A stretch of DNA of 64,000 nt, taken from G963677445 sp963678275. Lineage in GTDB: Bacteria > Bacteroidota > Ignavibacteria > Ignavibacteriales > Melioribacteraceae. Below, piece after piece: positions 25,115 through 34,122 of the stretch. The translations under genes were made by a program, and so were the position numbers. The stretch is taken from the NCBI GenBank assembly GCA_963678275.1, contig OY782765.1, positions 1,736,001 to 1,800,000 on the forward strand, in the 5' to 3' direction. The stretch's first letter is position 1; every line of letters starts with the position of its first letter. The notes beneath the pieces are model-generated. The model was not told the origin of the DNA. It searched no databases and worked only from the letters and a program-made list of their open reading frames with translations.

Positions 25115-27865
25115 TTATTTCACCAGTAGCATTTTCTTCGTCGCTGAAAATTTACCGGCGGTGATTTTGTACATATACATTCCGCTGGAAAGGGCGCTGC
25201 CGTCGAATGTTATTTCGTAGGAGCCCTTATCCTTTATTTCATCAACAAGAGTTGATATCTTTTCTCCAAGCATATCATATACTTCAATGTTAACATGCGA
25301 TTTTTCAGCAATTTGATAGTATATCAGTGTTGCGGGATTGAAGGGATTTGGGAAATTCTGTTCTAAAGCGAATTCACCAGGGTTAACGATATTGATTTTA
25401 CCCTGTTCACCACCTACAATATCTATATCTACAGTATTAGAGGGAGACGTAATTTGATTTAATAATAAAGCGTCATTATAAACCATGCGAACATAATAAA
25501 ATGCGGTCGTACTGCTTTGACCCCGTACTATTGTTTCAGTTTCATCTACATAACAATGACTATGATATAACATCTCCGGGTTATAAGTAATTTCCGCAAG
25601 CTCACTCCATTGTCCGGCATTTATCTTTTTGTATATTTTTGTCGAGATCCAGTCCCTTGTATCAGGGTGGACACCCCAGATTATTTTTGGATGGTTATCT
25701 TCCGACATAACAACTAAAGAATTTGACCAGCTTTCCGGGTATATCATTGACGTTCCATAGGGTACAATATTCCCCGGGGGAACTGTGCTGATTGTTCCCT
25801 CTTCGGCAAGATAAATATCACCTTCAATGATATATTCATCAGAGATGGTTAAGGTCAGATTATCCGGTATATAAAGATCATTCTCGAGAGTTATATTAGT
25901 GATAATTTCATCATCAGCTAACAAAGTTCCTCCTGAATTGACCATCGGTGAAACCCGGTAAAGCTTTCCTTCACCCGGTGAAAAATCCTGACTGAATGTT
26001 TCGGAGGATGTAAAGGACTCATTGAAATCACTTTCCTCTTCAAATACATTAAAGTTGTTATATTCATAAAAGCAGCCCGCGGATGGATTCGAGGCCAAAA
26101 TATCTATTGTTTTAGCTGAACCAATGGTAGCGAGGTTTGTAATATAAAAATAATAATTCTGCCAGCTGTCAGCTATTTCTTTATGTTTTAACCATGTTAC
26201 AAGGAAATGATCAGGAACACCCGTCCCCGGCAGAGAGGTAATCTGAAATTTGTTGGTCATATTAGAGGGAGTATTTGGTATTTTATCGGTTGTAAATATA
26301 TTATAATTTACATGATGCCATGTATGTTCTCCCTGGTATTCCAATTCATTTATCTTTGGCCCTACGCTATTTATTAATCTCGGGGAGATAACATTACTAA
26401 TTTCATAATAGAGAGGGCCGAGAGGTGGATTTTCATTAGGATTGTACAAACCGTAATTTACATCAGAAGATGCGAAATTGTAGAAAAATATACCTTTCGC
26501 TCCAAACGCGAGCGCGTTATTTACCTGTGCATGCAATTCCGGAACGGTAGGTTTCCTCTGGTGATTTCCAGTACCATAAAATCCATGAGCCTGAACAGTG
26601 AACATAAAATCAGGGAACTCTATAGCTCCCTTGTGTAGAAGATTTCGTTGAAATCCCAAAAATTTAGCGTTTGCTTCAGTGTTATTCGGATTATCCCAGT
26701 CAGGTGATATCACGGGATAATAATAGAATAAAAATTTGGAGGGATTATAAAGTTCTTTAAAAAGTGGAAACTGTTCTTCCCCGGAAACAGAATTATTCCA
26801 TTGGGGATAAAATGTCGTAAATATTTCCTTCTCATTATTTGTGCCTTCTTTAACCCAGCTATTTATCAGATTATATGGAATATGACCCTGTCTGATTGTT
26901 GGCTCATCAGCGCTGTGCAAATAATTCGCGTCCGCGAAAAAGGATTCATTTGCGCGATCTTTTATTTTCTGCTCGGCTGTTAAAATGTCATAATGCACCT
27001 CATCTATCCAAATCATTTCATCCCTGAATTCAATATAATCAATATGGAATTCCCGGTTTGTAAGGGAAAAGAGTTCAAGTGAAATACCCTGGTCTTCCGC
27101 GCTGCATCGCCTTATTGGCATCCCATCCTGGTTATAAACCACCTCGGGATAGGAATCAATTGCTGTGTAGGAATAAGAGTCAACTTCTATAAGCTTCCAT
27201 TCCGTCGTAATCTCATCTGAGGTCAGGATAAAATCCTGTGTTGTCAGGTTTACTGAGTCTTCTGCCATATTTTCATCAAATACTCTTGTGTATGATTCAA
27301 TTCTCAACACATTTTCAGAAGTCGGAGGCGGAGCGTTGGCAAACCTTATTCTGATGTAGCTATGATATATGACAGGATCACCAAAGGTTAATCTTCCATT
27401 TGGATAATTAGACCTCTGGTAATGATTCGGACCTGACAACATGAAATTATTATTATCCGCTATGCCGTTATTACTGTAATAATTTTCAGTAATAACTCCG
27501 TTAAAAGAAGCTCCATGTTTTAATCCCACCGCGTTTGGGGCAACTCCATTTTCCGCTTCCCATATTGAAGTCAATCCGCTAGTGTAGTAGGGTATTTTAT
27601 CAACAGTGCTGTTTAAGGCATTATTGGCGATATGTACATCAAAATTTGTATTATTATGAAAATATGAGGCATTATCAACAGTTAGTGGATGCATTATCCA
27701 GGTGACGCCAAGATTGCTGTGAAGATCAATAAGGTATGTGTTATTATCATAGCTGTTATCATTATAACCGCCGTAAATACCTACCGGGTATCTTAAAGAT
27801 TGCGGGGTTGACTTAACAGGACACAACAGTGTTATTAATAAAAGTAACAGTGTAATATTTTTCAT
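25115..27865 (-). CDS. T9SS-secreted protein, possible TIM-barrel glycosidase
   Basis: Secreted protein of 916 aa with signal peptide MKNITLLLLLITLLCPVKS. The middle (about residues 290-530) looks like a TIM-barrel glycoside-hydrolase-type fold: SFFADANYLHSADEPTI, IFTTFYPQWNNS, KFLFYYYPVISPDWDNPN, PDFMFTVQAHGFYGTG, VNNALAFGAKGIFFYNFAS. I cannot name the family or assign catalytic residues with confidence. A beta-rich part follows, then a T9SS sorting domain (NFPNPFNPATLIYYQIAEK, SSGMYMYKITAGK, KKMLLVK). It starts 11 nt after the stop of the beta-helix gene at 27877, so the two share an mRNA. Confidence 0.7.
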   Translation of the reverse strand: MKNITLLLLLITLLCPVKSTPQSLRYPVGIYGGYNDNSYDNNTYLIDLHSNLGVTWIMHPLTVDNASYFHNNTNFDVHIANNALNSTVDKIPYYTSGLTSIWEAENGVAPNAVGLKHGASFNGVITENYYSNNGIADNNNFMLSGPNHYQRSNYPNGRLTFGDPVIYHSYIRIRFANAPPPTSENVLRIESYTRVFDENMAEDSVNLTTQDFILTSDEITTEWKLIEVDSYSYTAIDSYPEVVYNQDGMPIRRCSAEDQGISLELFSLTNREFHIDYIEFRDEMIWIDEVHYDILTAEQKIKDRANESFFADANYLHSADEPTIRQGHIPYNLINSWVKEGTNNEKEIFTTFYPQWNNSVSGEEQFPLFKELYNPSKFLFYYYPVISPDWDNPNNTEANAKFLGFQRNLLHKGAIEFPDFMFTVQAHGFYGTGNHQRKPTVPELHAQVNNALAFGAKGIFFYNFASSDVNYGLYNPNENPPLGPLYYEISNVISPRLINSVGPKINELEYQGEHTWHHVNYNIFTTDKIPNTPSNMTNKFQITSLPGTGVPDHFLVTWLKHKEIADSWQNYYFYITNLATIGSAKTIDILASNPSAGCFYEYNNFNVFEEESDFNESFTSSETFSQDFSPGEGKLYRVSPMVNSGGTLLADDEIITNITLENDLYIPDNLTLTISDEYIIEGDIYLAEEGTISTVPPGNIVPYGTSMIYPESWSNSLVVMSEDNHPKIIWGVHPDTRDWISTKIYKKINAGQWSELAEITYNPEMLYHSHCYVDETETIVRGQSSTTAFYYVRMVYNDALLLNQITSPSNTVDIDIVGGEQGKINIVNPGEFALEQNFPNPFNPATLIYYQIAEKSHVNIEVYDMLGEKISTLVDEIKDKGSYEITFDGSALSSGMYMYKITAGKFSATKKMLLVK

Positions 27866-27876
27866 TTCTCACTCCT

Positions 27877-29577
27877 TTACTTTAAATAAATTATTTTATA
27901 TGAAAAATCTTCCCTTTTCCCCGTTTCATTTGCAAGGTTTAATCTCAAAAAATATACTCCGGCCGATAATTCCATTTCGTCCCCGTTTATTCTACTTTCA
28001 TAATTCCCCGCTCCTTTTTTCCCTTTTTCTATCTCTTTTATCTTTTCACCGGTTAATGACCATAAGGTAAGATTTATATCACAATCGCTTTCCAATTCAT
28101 AGGTCACTATTATTTCCGGATTAAAGGGATTGGGATAGGCCCGCAACCTGTTTTTAGTTGCCTTTTTGTTATTACCCTTTTGTTTGGGAACCGATATATC
28201 GACAGGGGAAACATCCGATTCATAACCTTCATTATCAATCGCTGTTAAAAGGTATCTTATTGTGCCATATCCATTAACAGGTTCAGTTAATGAAGTGTCC
28301 GCTTTATGGATACATTTTTTGTTATCGATACCAAATCTTCCCGCAATTACTTCTCTTTCTGCTTTATAGCTGACTACATCCGATTCAGTATTATCGAGCC
28401 AGTTAATAAAATTATATCCGTTGTTATACCCCGAGGTATCTATTCGCGGGGCTGAGGGAGGAAGGTTGATATATGGATAACTATCCCCATATTCTCCGCC
28501 GAAAAGTCCGATGTCGCTTCTTGATCCATCTTTATCATGAAGATAGGGAGCTCCCGCGTCAATAAGTGGTGAATATTTCTGAAGGTGAAAATCAAGAGCT
28601 GATGTGTCAGCCACCATCGGATTTATAACCCTGTTGGTGGAATCAAACGTGCCTTCAACAAATGGTACTTCACAATTCCACATTACATTATATTGTACAG
28701 AATTATTATTAGCAGAGCTTAACCCGGCAATTGAATTTATTATCAAATTATTTCGTGTTAAATTTTCCCAGTGAGCTAATAAGGCGCGAAACCAGAACTT
28801 GCCATAAATAACATTATTTTCTGTCACAACCGGGTAACCAACATTATTTATGCCTACCATTGCGATGTTACTTGTATATATAAGATTGTTTTTTATTTGC
28901 GCCTGGTATGATATTACATGAATACCATATCCCCCGTAATCAGTGAGGAGTATTTCATTATTATGAATATAAAGTGTTTGTCCACCGGGCGATGTTCTTA
29001 TTCCATCAGATGCGCAAATTTTATTTCTTCTGATAATACCGGAATATTCATAACCCTGAATTCTAATTCCAAATTCACAATTTTGAACTATATTTGCATC
29101 GATTACAAACTCCCTGCCAATTGAATAAATACCTGAGTACCCGTTTGTGATTTTATTGTTTGATATTACAGCTTTTGAACTATCATGGTATTCGAAGGGA
29201 TAAAAAGTAAGTCCCCATCCTTTCTTATTATTATCAACAATAATATTAAGATTTTTGGCCGTATTATCGCCAAGTAACCTTACAGAATGAAAATAATCCG
29301 GCTTGGGAAAATCCCGTGTATCTATTATACAGCTATCCATATTTGTCCCTATAAAAGACACCCCTTTTGGCACAATAACAGTATCCTTATAAATCCCGGG
29401 GCCAAGGTAAACAGTATCACCATAAACAGAAATATCCATCGCTTTATAGATAGAATCCGCAGCCGTAGCCCATGAGGTATATGGTGGTGTGCTACTGCCG
29501 GTTTTGCTCACATATTTTATCTCGGCATTAGTAATTGAGAAAATTAAAAGCAAAAATAAAATAACCCTTGTTGTCAT
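27877..29577 (-). CDS. Parallel beta-helix protein with T9SS tail, triplet copy 1
   Basis: Secreted right-handed parallel beta-helix (pectate-lyase-like) protein, 566 aa from the ATG at 29577 (MTTRVILFLLLIFS signal); an upstream in-frame start at 29601 is unlikely. Helix rungs are visible at about residues 35-330 (VYGDTVYLGPGIYKDTVIV, GVSFIGTNMDSCIIDTRD, NNKITNGYSGIYSIG, YSGIIRRNKICASDG, NNLIYTSNIAMVGI). A PINLPPSAPRIDT-type linker, an FN3-like stretch (SYKAEREVIAGRFG) and a divergent T9SS tail (RAYPNPFNPEIIVTYELES, SAGVYFLRLNLANE) follow. No catalytic residues of pectate lyases were identified, so it may be a polysaccharide-binding or structural protein. It is the first gene of a two-gene operon with the 25115 gene. 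Confidence 0.8.
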   Translation of the reverse strand: MTTRVILFLLLIFSITNAEIKYVSKTGSSTPPYTSWATAADSIYKAMDISVYGDTVYLGPGIYKDTVIVPKGVSFIGTNMDSCIIDTRDFPKPDYFHSVRLLGDNTAKNLNIIVDNNKKGWGLTFYPFEYHDSSKAVISNNKITNGYSGIYSIGREFVIDANIVQNCEFGIRIQGYEYSGIIRRNKICASDGIRTSPGGQTLYIHNNEILLTDYGGYGIHVISYQAQIKNNLIYTSNIAMVGINNVGYPVVTENNVIYGKFWFRALLAHWENLTRNNLIINSIAGLSSANNNSVQYNVMWNCEVPFVEGTFDSTNRVINPMVADTSALDFHLQKYSPLIDAGAPYLHDKDGSRSDIGLFGGEYGDSYPYINLPPSAPRIDTSGYNNGYNFINWLDNTESDVVSYKAEREVIAGRFGIDNKKCIHKADTSLTEPVNGYGTIRYLLTAIDNEGYESDVSPVDISVPKQKGNNKKATKNRLRAYPNPFNPEIIVTYELESDCDINLTLWSLTGEKIKEIEKGKKGAGNYESRINGDEMELSAGVYFLRLNLANETGKREDFSYKIIYLK

Positions 29578-29626
29578 AATAAATCCCTGCTTAAGAATCA
29601 TATTGAATACAATCTAATAAAATGAT

Positions 29627-29656
29627 ATTATAAAATGCAAGGATATTTTGTGATAG
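29627..29656 (-). promoter_or_regulatory. Candidate promoter of beta-helix copy 1
   Basis: Minus-strand CTATCA, 18-nt spacer and perfect TATAAT, 50 nt upstream of the ATG. The same arrangement is kept upstream of copies 2 and 3, which supports function. Confidence 0.5.
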
Positions 29657-29706
29657 GGGCAAAATATTACCGAATCATATTTGCGGGGGAAATTATTTAT
29701 CTAATT

Positions 29707-29734
29707 GTAGAGACGCACGGCCGTGCGTCTCTAC
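29707..29734. repeat. 28-nt perfect palindrome upstream of beta-helix copy 1
   Basis: GTAGAGACGCACGG followed by its exact reverse complement. It sits 51 bp upstream of the candidate -35 box and corresponds to the palindromes at 31742 and 33750. The rest of 29735-29909 holds only diverged duplicated intergenic sequence (CGATACCGATAGCGAACCC). Confidence 0.8.
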
Positions 29735-29909
29735 AGGTTTTCATTCCGTCGTTTTCTCCGTATAAAAATAAAAAACGATACCGATAGCGAACCCGATACC
29801 GATTTATAATCGGGGTAATCCTGCGTTTTTCTGGATTGGGTTCTATTCGTTTTCGGTTTTTATTTTGGAGAAACATGGAAGGGTTTATAACAGGCGCAAA
29901 AATTATTAG

Positions 29910-31610
29910 CTACTTTAAATAAATTATTTTATATGAAAAATCTTCCCTTTTTCCCGTTTCATTTGCAATGTTTAATCTCAAAAAATATACTCCGGCCGAT
30001 AATTCCATTTCGTCCCCGTTTATTCTACGTTCATAATTTCCCGCTCCTTTTTTCCCTTTTTCTATCTCTTTTATCTTCTCACCGGTTAATGACCATAAGG
30101 TAAGATTTATATCACAATCGCTTTCCAATTCATAGGTCACTATTATTTCCGGGTTAAAGGGATTGGGATAGGCCCGCAACCTGTTTTTAGTTGCTTTTTT
30201 ATAATTACCCTTTTGTTTGGGAACCGCTATATCGACAGGGGAAACATCCGATTCATAACCTTCATTATCAATCGCTGTTAAAAGGTATCTTATTGTGCCA
30301 TATCCATTAACAGGTTCAGTTAATGAAGTGTCCGTTTTATTGATGCATTTTTTGTTATCGATATCAAACCTGCCCGTAATTACTTCTCTTTCTGCTTTAT
30401 AGCTGACTACATCCGATTCAGTATTATCGAGCCAGTTAATAAAATTAAATCCGTTGTTATACCCCGAGGTATCTATTCGCGGGGCTGAGGGAGGAAGGTT
30501 GATATATGGATAACTGTCCCCATATTCTCCGCCGAAAAGTCCGATGTCGCTTCTTGATCCATCTTTATCATGAAGATAGGGAGCTCCCGCGTCAATAAGT
30601 GGTGAATATTTCTGAAGGTGAAAATCAAGAGCTGATGTATCAGCCACCATTGGATTTATAACCCTGTTGGTGGAATCAAATGTGCCTTCAACAAATGGTA
30701 CTTCACAATTCCACATAACATTATATTGAACAGTATTATAATTGGAAGAAAATAAGCCGGCAATGGAATTTATTATCAGGTTGTTTCTTACAAAGTTTTC
30801 CCAGTGAGCGGAAATTCCTCTCTCCCAAAATTTACCATAAATAACATTATTTTCAGTTACAACCGGGTAACCAACATTATATATACCAATATCTGCAACA
30901 TCATTTGTATATATTAAATTGTTTTTAATATACGCCTGGTATGATATTACATGAATACCAAATCCACCGTAATAAGTGAGGAGTATTTCATTATTATGAA
31001 TATAGAGTGTTTGTCCACCAGGCGATGAACTTATTCCATGTGATGAACAAACTTTATTTCTTCTGATAATACCGGAATATTCATAACCTCTGAGATTTAT
31101 ACCTATTTCGCAATCTGAAATTTTATTTGCACTAATAACAACCTCCCGACCAATAGAATAGATACCATAATATCCATTGGTTATGATATTGTTCGATATT
31201 ACAGCTTTTGAACTATCATGGTATTCGAAGGGATAAAAAGTAAGTCCCCATCCTTCCTTATTATTATCAACAATAATATTAAGATTTTTGGCCGTATTAT
31301 CGCCAAGTAACCTTACAGAATGAAAATAATCCGGCTTGGGAAAATCCCGTGTATCTATTATACAGCTATCCTTATTTGTCCCTATAAAAGACACCCCTTT
31401 TGGCACAATAACAGTATCCTTATAAATCCCGGGGCCAAGGTAAACAGTATCACCATAAACAGAAATATCCATCGCTTTATAAATAGAATCCGCCGCCGTA
31501 GCCCATGAGGTGTAGGGTGGTGTACTGCTTCCGGTCTTGGATACGAACCTGATTTCGGCATTAACAATTGAAAAAACAAAAAGTAAAAATAAAATAACCC
31601 TTGTTGTCAT
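29910..31610 (-). CDS. Parallel beta-helix protein with T9SS tail, triplet copy 2
   Basis: Close paralog of the genes at 27877 and 31931, 566 aa from the ATG at 31610 (MTTRVILFLLFVFSIVNAE). It has the same rungs (VYGDTVYLGPGIYKDT, IGTNKDSCIIDTRDFPKP, SNNIITNGYYGIYSIG, YSGIIRRNKVCSSHG) and the same tail (AYPNPFNPEIIVTYELES, AGVYFLRLNIANETG). Long DNA stretches are identical to copy 1 or copy 3 (for example 31242-31500 against 29204-29460), while the rung region at about residues 160-290 varies most. This pattern suggests recent duplication with exchange between copies and selection for variation in the exposed helix. Monocistronic with its own candidate promoter. Function otherwise unknown. 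Confidence 0.8.
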   Translation of the reverse strand: MTTRVILFLLFVFSIVNAEIRFVSKTGSSTPPYTSWATAADSIYKAMDISVYGDTVYLGPGIYKDTVIVPKGVSFIGTNKDSCIIDTRDFPKPDYFHSVRLLGDNTAKNLNIIVDNNKEGWGLTFYPFEYHDSSKAVISNNIITNGYYGIYSIGREVVISANKISDCEIGINLRGYEYSGIIRRNKVCSSHGISSSPGGQTLYIHNNEILLTYYGGFGIHVISYQAYIKNNLIYTNDVADIGIYNVGYPVVTENNVIYGKFWERGISAHWENFVRNNLIINSIAGLFSSNYNTVQYNVMWNCEVPFVEGTFDSTNRVINPMVADTSALDFHLQKYSPLIDAGAPYLHDKDGSRSDIGLFGGEYGDSYPYINLPPSAPRIDTSGYNNGFNFINWLDNTESDVVSYKAEREVITGRFDIDNKKCINKTDTSLTEPVNGYGTIRYLLTAIDNEGYESDVSPVDIAVPKQKGNYKKATKNRLRAYPNPFNPEIIVTYELESDCDINLTLWSLTGEKIKEIEKGKKGAGNYERRINGDEMELSAGVYFLRLNIANETGKREDFSYKIIYLK

Positions 31611-31659
31611 AATAAATCCCTGCTTAAGACTCATATTGAACACAATTTAATAAAATTAT

Positions 31660-31690
31660 AATATAAAATACAATGATAATTTGTTAATAA
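31660..31690 (-). promoter_or_regulatory. Candidate promoter of beta-helix copy 2
   Basis: Minus-strand TTATTA, 19-nt spacer and TATATT, 50 nt upstream of the ATG. A weaker match than copies 1 and 3, but at the same distance. Confidence 0.4.
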
Positions 31691-31741
31691 GGGCAAAATA
31701 TTTCCGAATCATATTTTCAAGGGGAAATTTATATATAATTT

Positions 31742-31767
31742 TAGAGACGCGCGGCAGTGCGTCTCTA
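31742..31767. repeat. Palindrome upstream of beta-helix copy 2
   Basis: TAGAGACGC and GCGTCTCTA flank an 8-nt centre (GCGGCAGT); nearly perfect palindrome 52 bp upstream of the candidate -35. The rest of 31611-31930 is diverged duplicate of the copy-1 intergenic sequence, with no gene. Confidence 0.7.
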
Positions 31768-31930
31768 CAGGTTTTTTTCCGGCACAAAAATAAATAAGAT
31801 CGATAGCGATATTTAACCAGGGCAATTCTGCATTCACCGGGACATGGCGCTGGTATGCTGCATATCAATATCGTTGGATTGTATTTGGGAGAAATATGGA
31901 GGGGTTTATAACAGGCGCAAAAATGATTCG

Positions 31931-33631
31931 CTACTTTAAATATATTATTTTATATGAAAAATCTTCCCTTTTTCCCGTTTCATTTGCAATGTTTAATCTC
32001 AAAAAATATACTCCGGCCGATAATTCCATTTCATCCCCGTTTATTCTACGTTCATAATTTCCCGCTCCTTTTTTCCCTTTTTCTATCTCTTTTATCTTTT
32101 CGCCGGTTAATGACCATAAGGTAAGATTTATATCACTCTCCCTTTCCAATTCATAGGTCACTATTATTTCCGGGTTAAAGGGATTGGGATAGGCCCGCAA
32201 CCTGTTTTTAGTTGCTTTTTTGTTATTACCCTTTTGTTTGGGAACCGCTATATCGACAGGGGAAACATCCGATTCATAACCTTCATTATCAATCGCTGTT
32301 AAAAGGTATCTTATTGTGCCATATCCATTAACAGGTTCAGTTAATGAAGTGTCCGCTTTATGGATACATTTTTTGTTATCGATACCAAATCTTCCCGCAA
32401 TTACTTCTCTTTCTGCTTTATAGCTGACTACATCCGATTCAGTATTATCGAGCCAGTTAATAAAATTATATCCGTTGTTATACCCCGAGGTATCTATTCG
32501 CGGGGCTGAGGGAGGAAGGTTGATATATGGATAACTATCCCCATATTCTCCTCCGAAAAGGCCGATGTCGCTTCTTGATCCATCTTTATCATGAAGATAG
32601 GGAGCTCCCGCGTCAATAAGTGGTGAATATTTCTGAAGGTGAAAATCAAGAGCTGTTGTATCAACGACCATGGGATTTATTACCCTGTTGGTGGAATCAA
32701 ATGTACCTTCAACAAATGGTATTTCACAATTCCACATTACATTATATTGTACAGAATTATTATTAGCAGAGCTTAACCCGGCAATTGAATTTATTATCAA
32801 ATTGTTTCGTGTTAAATTTTCCCAGTGAGCTAATAAGGCGCGAAACCAGAACTTGCCATAAATCACATTATTTTCTGTCACAACCGGGTAACCAACATTC
32901 TCAATACCTACAATTGCAACATCATTTGTATATACAAGGTTATTTTTAATTTGGGCGTGGTATGACATGACATGAATACCATATCCCCAATAATCAGTGA
33001 GGAGTATTTCATTATTATGAATATAGAGTGTTTGTCCACCAGGCGATGAACTTATTCCATGTGATGAACAAACTTTATTTCTTCTGATAATACCGGAATA
33101 TTCATAACCTCTGAGATTTATACCTATTTCGCAATCTGAAATTTTATTTGCATTAATAACAACCTCCCGACCAATAGAATAGATACCATAATATCCATTG
33201 GTTATGATATTATTCGATATTACAGCTTTTGAACTATCATGGTATTCGAAGGGATAAAAAGTAAGTCCCCATCCTTCCTTATTATTATCAACAATAATAT
33301 TAAGATTTTTGGCCGTATTATCGCCAAGTAACCTTACAGAATGAAAATAATCCGGCTTGGGAAAATCCCGTGTATCTATTATGCAGCTATCCTTATTTGT
33401 TCCTATAAAGGATACCCCTTTTAGCACAATTACAGTATCCTCATAAATCCCCGGGCCAAGGTAAACGGTATCACCATAAACGGAAATATCCATCGCTTTA
33501 TAAATAGAATCCGCCGCTGTAGCCCATGAGGTGTAAGGTGGTGTGCTGCTGCCAGTCTTGCTGACATAGTGGATTTCGGCATTAACAACTGAAAAAACAA
33601 AAAGAAAAAATAAAACAACCCTTGTTATCAT
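31931..33631 (-). CDS. Parallel beta-helix protein with T9SS tail, triplet copy 3
   Basis: Third tandem paralog, 566 aa (MITRVVLFFLFVFSVVNAE signal). It is a mosaic of the others: the first 190 residues match copy 2 most closely (SNNIITNGYYGIYSIGREV, YSGIIRRNKVCSSHG), while the segment near residues 250-290 matches copy 1 (FWFRALLAHWENLTRNNL). The tail has the T9SS sorting motif (AYPNPFNPEIIVTYELERE, AGVYFLRLNIANETG). It stands alone on its transcript with a candidate promoter at 33681-33710. It is the upstream-most gene of the array and may be the source copy. Beta-helix fold is clear; enzymatic activity is not. Confidence 0.8.
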   Translation of the reverse strand: MITRVVLFFLFVFSVVNAEIHYVSKTGSSTPPYTSWATAADSIYKAMDISVYGDTVYLGPGIYEDTVIVLKGVSFIGTNKDSCIIDTRDFPKPDYFHSVRLLGDNTAKNLNIIVDNNKEGWGLTFYPFEYHDSSKAVISNNIITNGYYGIYSIGREVVINANKISDCEIGINLRGYEYSGIIRRNKVCSSHGISSSPGGQTLYIHNNEILLTDYWGYGIHVMSYHAQIKNNLVYTNDVAIVGIENVGYPVVTENNVIYGKFWFRALLAHWENLTRNNLIINSIAGLSSANNNSVQYNVMWNCEIPFVEGTFDSTNRVINPMVVDTTALDFHLQKYSPLIDAGAPYLHDKDGSRSDIGLFGGEYGDSYPYINLPPSAPRIDTSGYNNGYNFINWLDNTESDVVSYKAEREVIAGRFGIDNKKCIHKADTSLTEPVNGYGTIRYLLTAIDNEGYESDVSPVDIAVPKQKGNNKKATKNRLRAYPNPFNPEIIVTYELERESDINLTLWSLTGEKIKEIEKGKKGAGNYERRINGDEMELSAGVYFLRLNIANETGKREDFSYKIIYLK

Positions 33632-33680
33632 AATAAATCCCTGCTAAAGACTCATATTGAACACAATTTAATAAAATGAT

Positions 33681-33710
33681 ATTATAAAATACAATGAATA
33701 TTTGTGATAA
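33681..33710 (-). promoter_or_regulatory. Candidate promoter of beta-helix copy 3
   Basis: Minus-strand TTATCA, 18-nt spacer and perfect TATAAT, 51 nt upstream of the ATG; same spacing as copy 1. Confidence 0.5.
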
Positions 33711-33749
33711 GGGGAGAATTGTTACAAGGTGAAATATTTTTCCCCATCC

Positions 33750-33777
33750 GTAGAGACAAGGCATGCCTTGTCTCTAC
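33750..33777. repeat. 28-nt perfect palindrome upstream of beta-helix copy 3
   Basis: GTAGAGACAAGGCA followed by its exact reverse complement. The outer GTAGAGAC is shared with the copy-1 palindrome while the inner six bases differ on both arms together. The rest of 33778-34062 shows no gene. Confidence 0.8.
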
Positions 33778-34062
33778 AGCTTTTTTCCCCCGTGAAGAAA
33801 TAAAAGAACAATAGCTATATCGAACACGGCGCCGATTTTTAATCATGGAAATCATAAAATTCTTTAATCAAGGTTCAGAAAAAGGCGGGATCATATTAGC
33901 TGCACTGTATTATATTATATTACTCAGCCATGCTATCGGAACTAAACAAAAAGAAAACGCATCAAAAAGGGAATAACAAATTATGCGAATCAATAGATAT
34001 GGTGTACCTACAGCGCCACATAATTCTCATTGCTTTTATCTTTTGTAGCAGGCGCTTTTCAC

Positions 34063-34092
34063 AAAAAAAGCCCGCGAAACGCGGGCTTTTTG
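34063..34092 (-). terminator. Rho-independent terminator of the GH57 gene
   Basis: AAAAAGCCCGCG pairs with CGCGGGCTTTTT around AAA; seven T residues follow on the minus strand. It lies 31 bp after the stop codon at 34123. Confidence 0.9.
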
Positions 34093-34122
34093 AAAAGAAG
34101 GAAACTTAATAATGTGTTTCTG

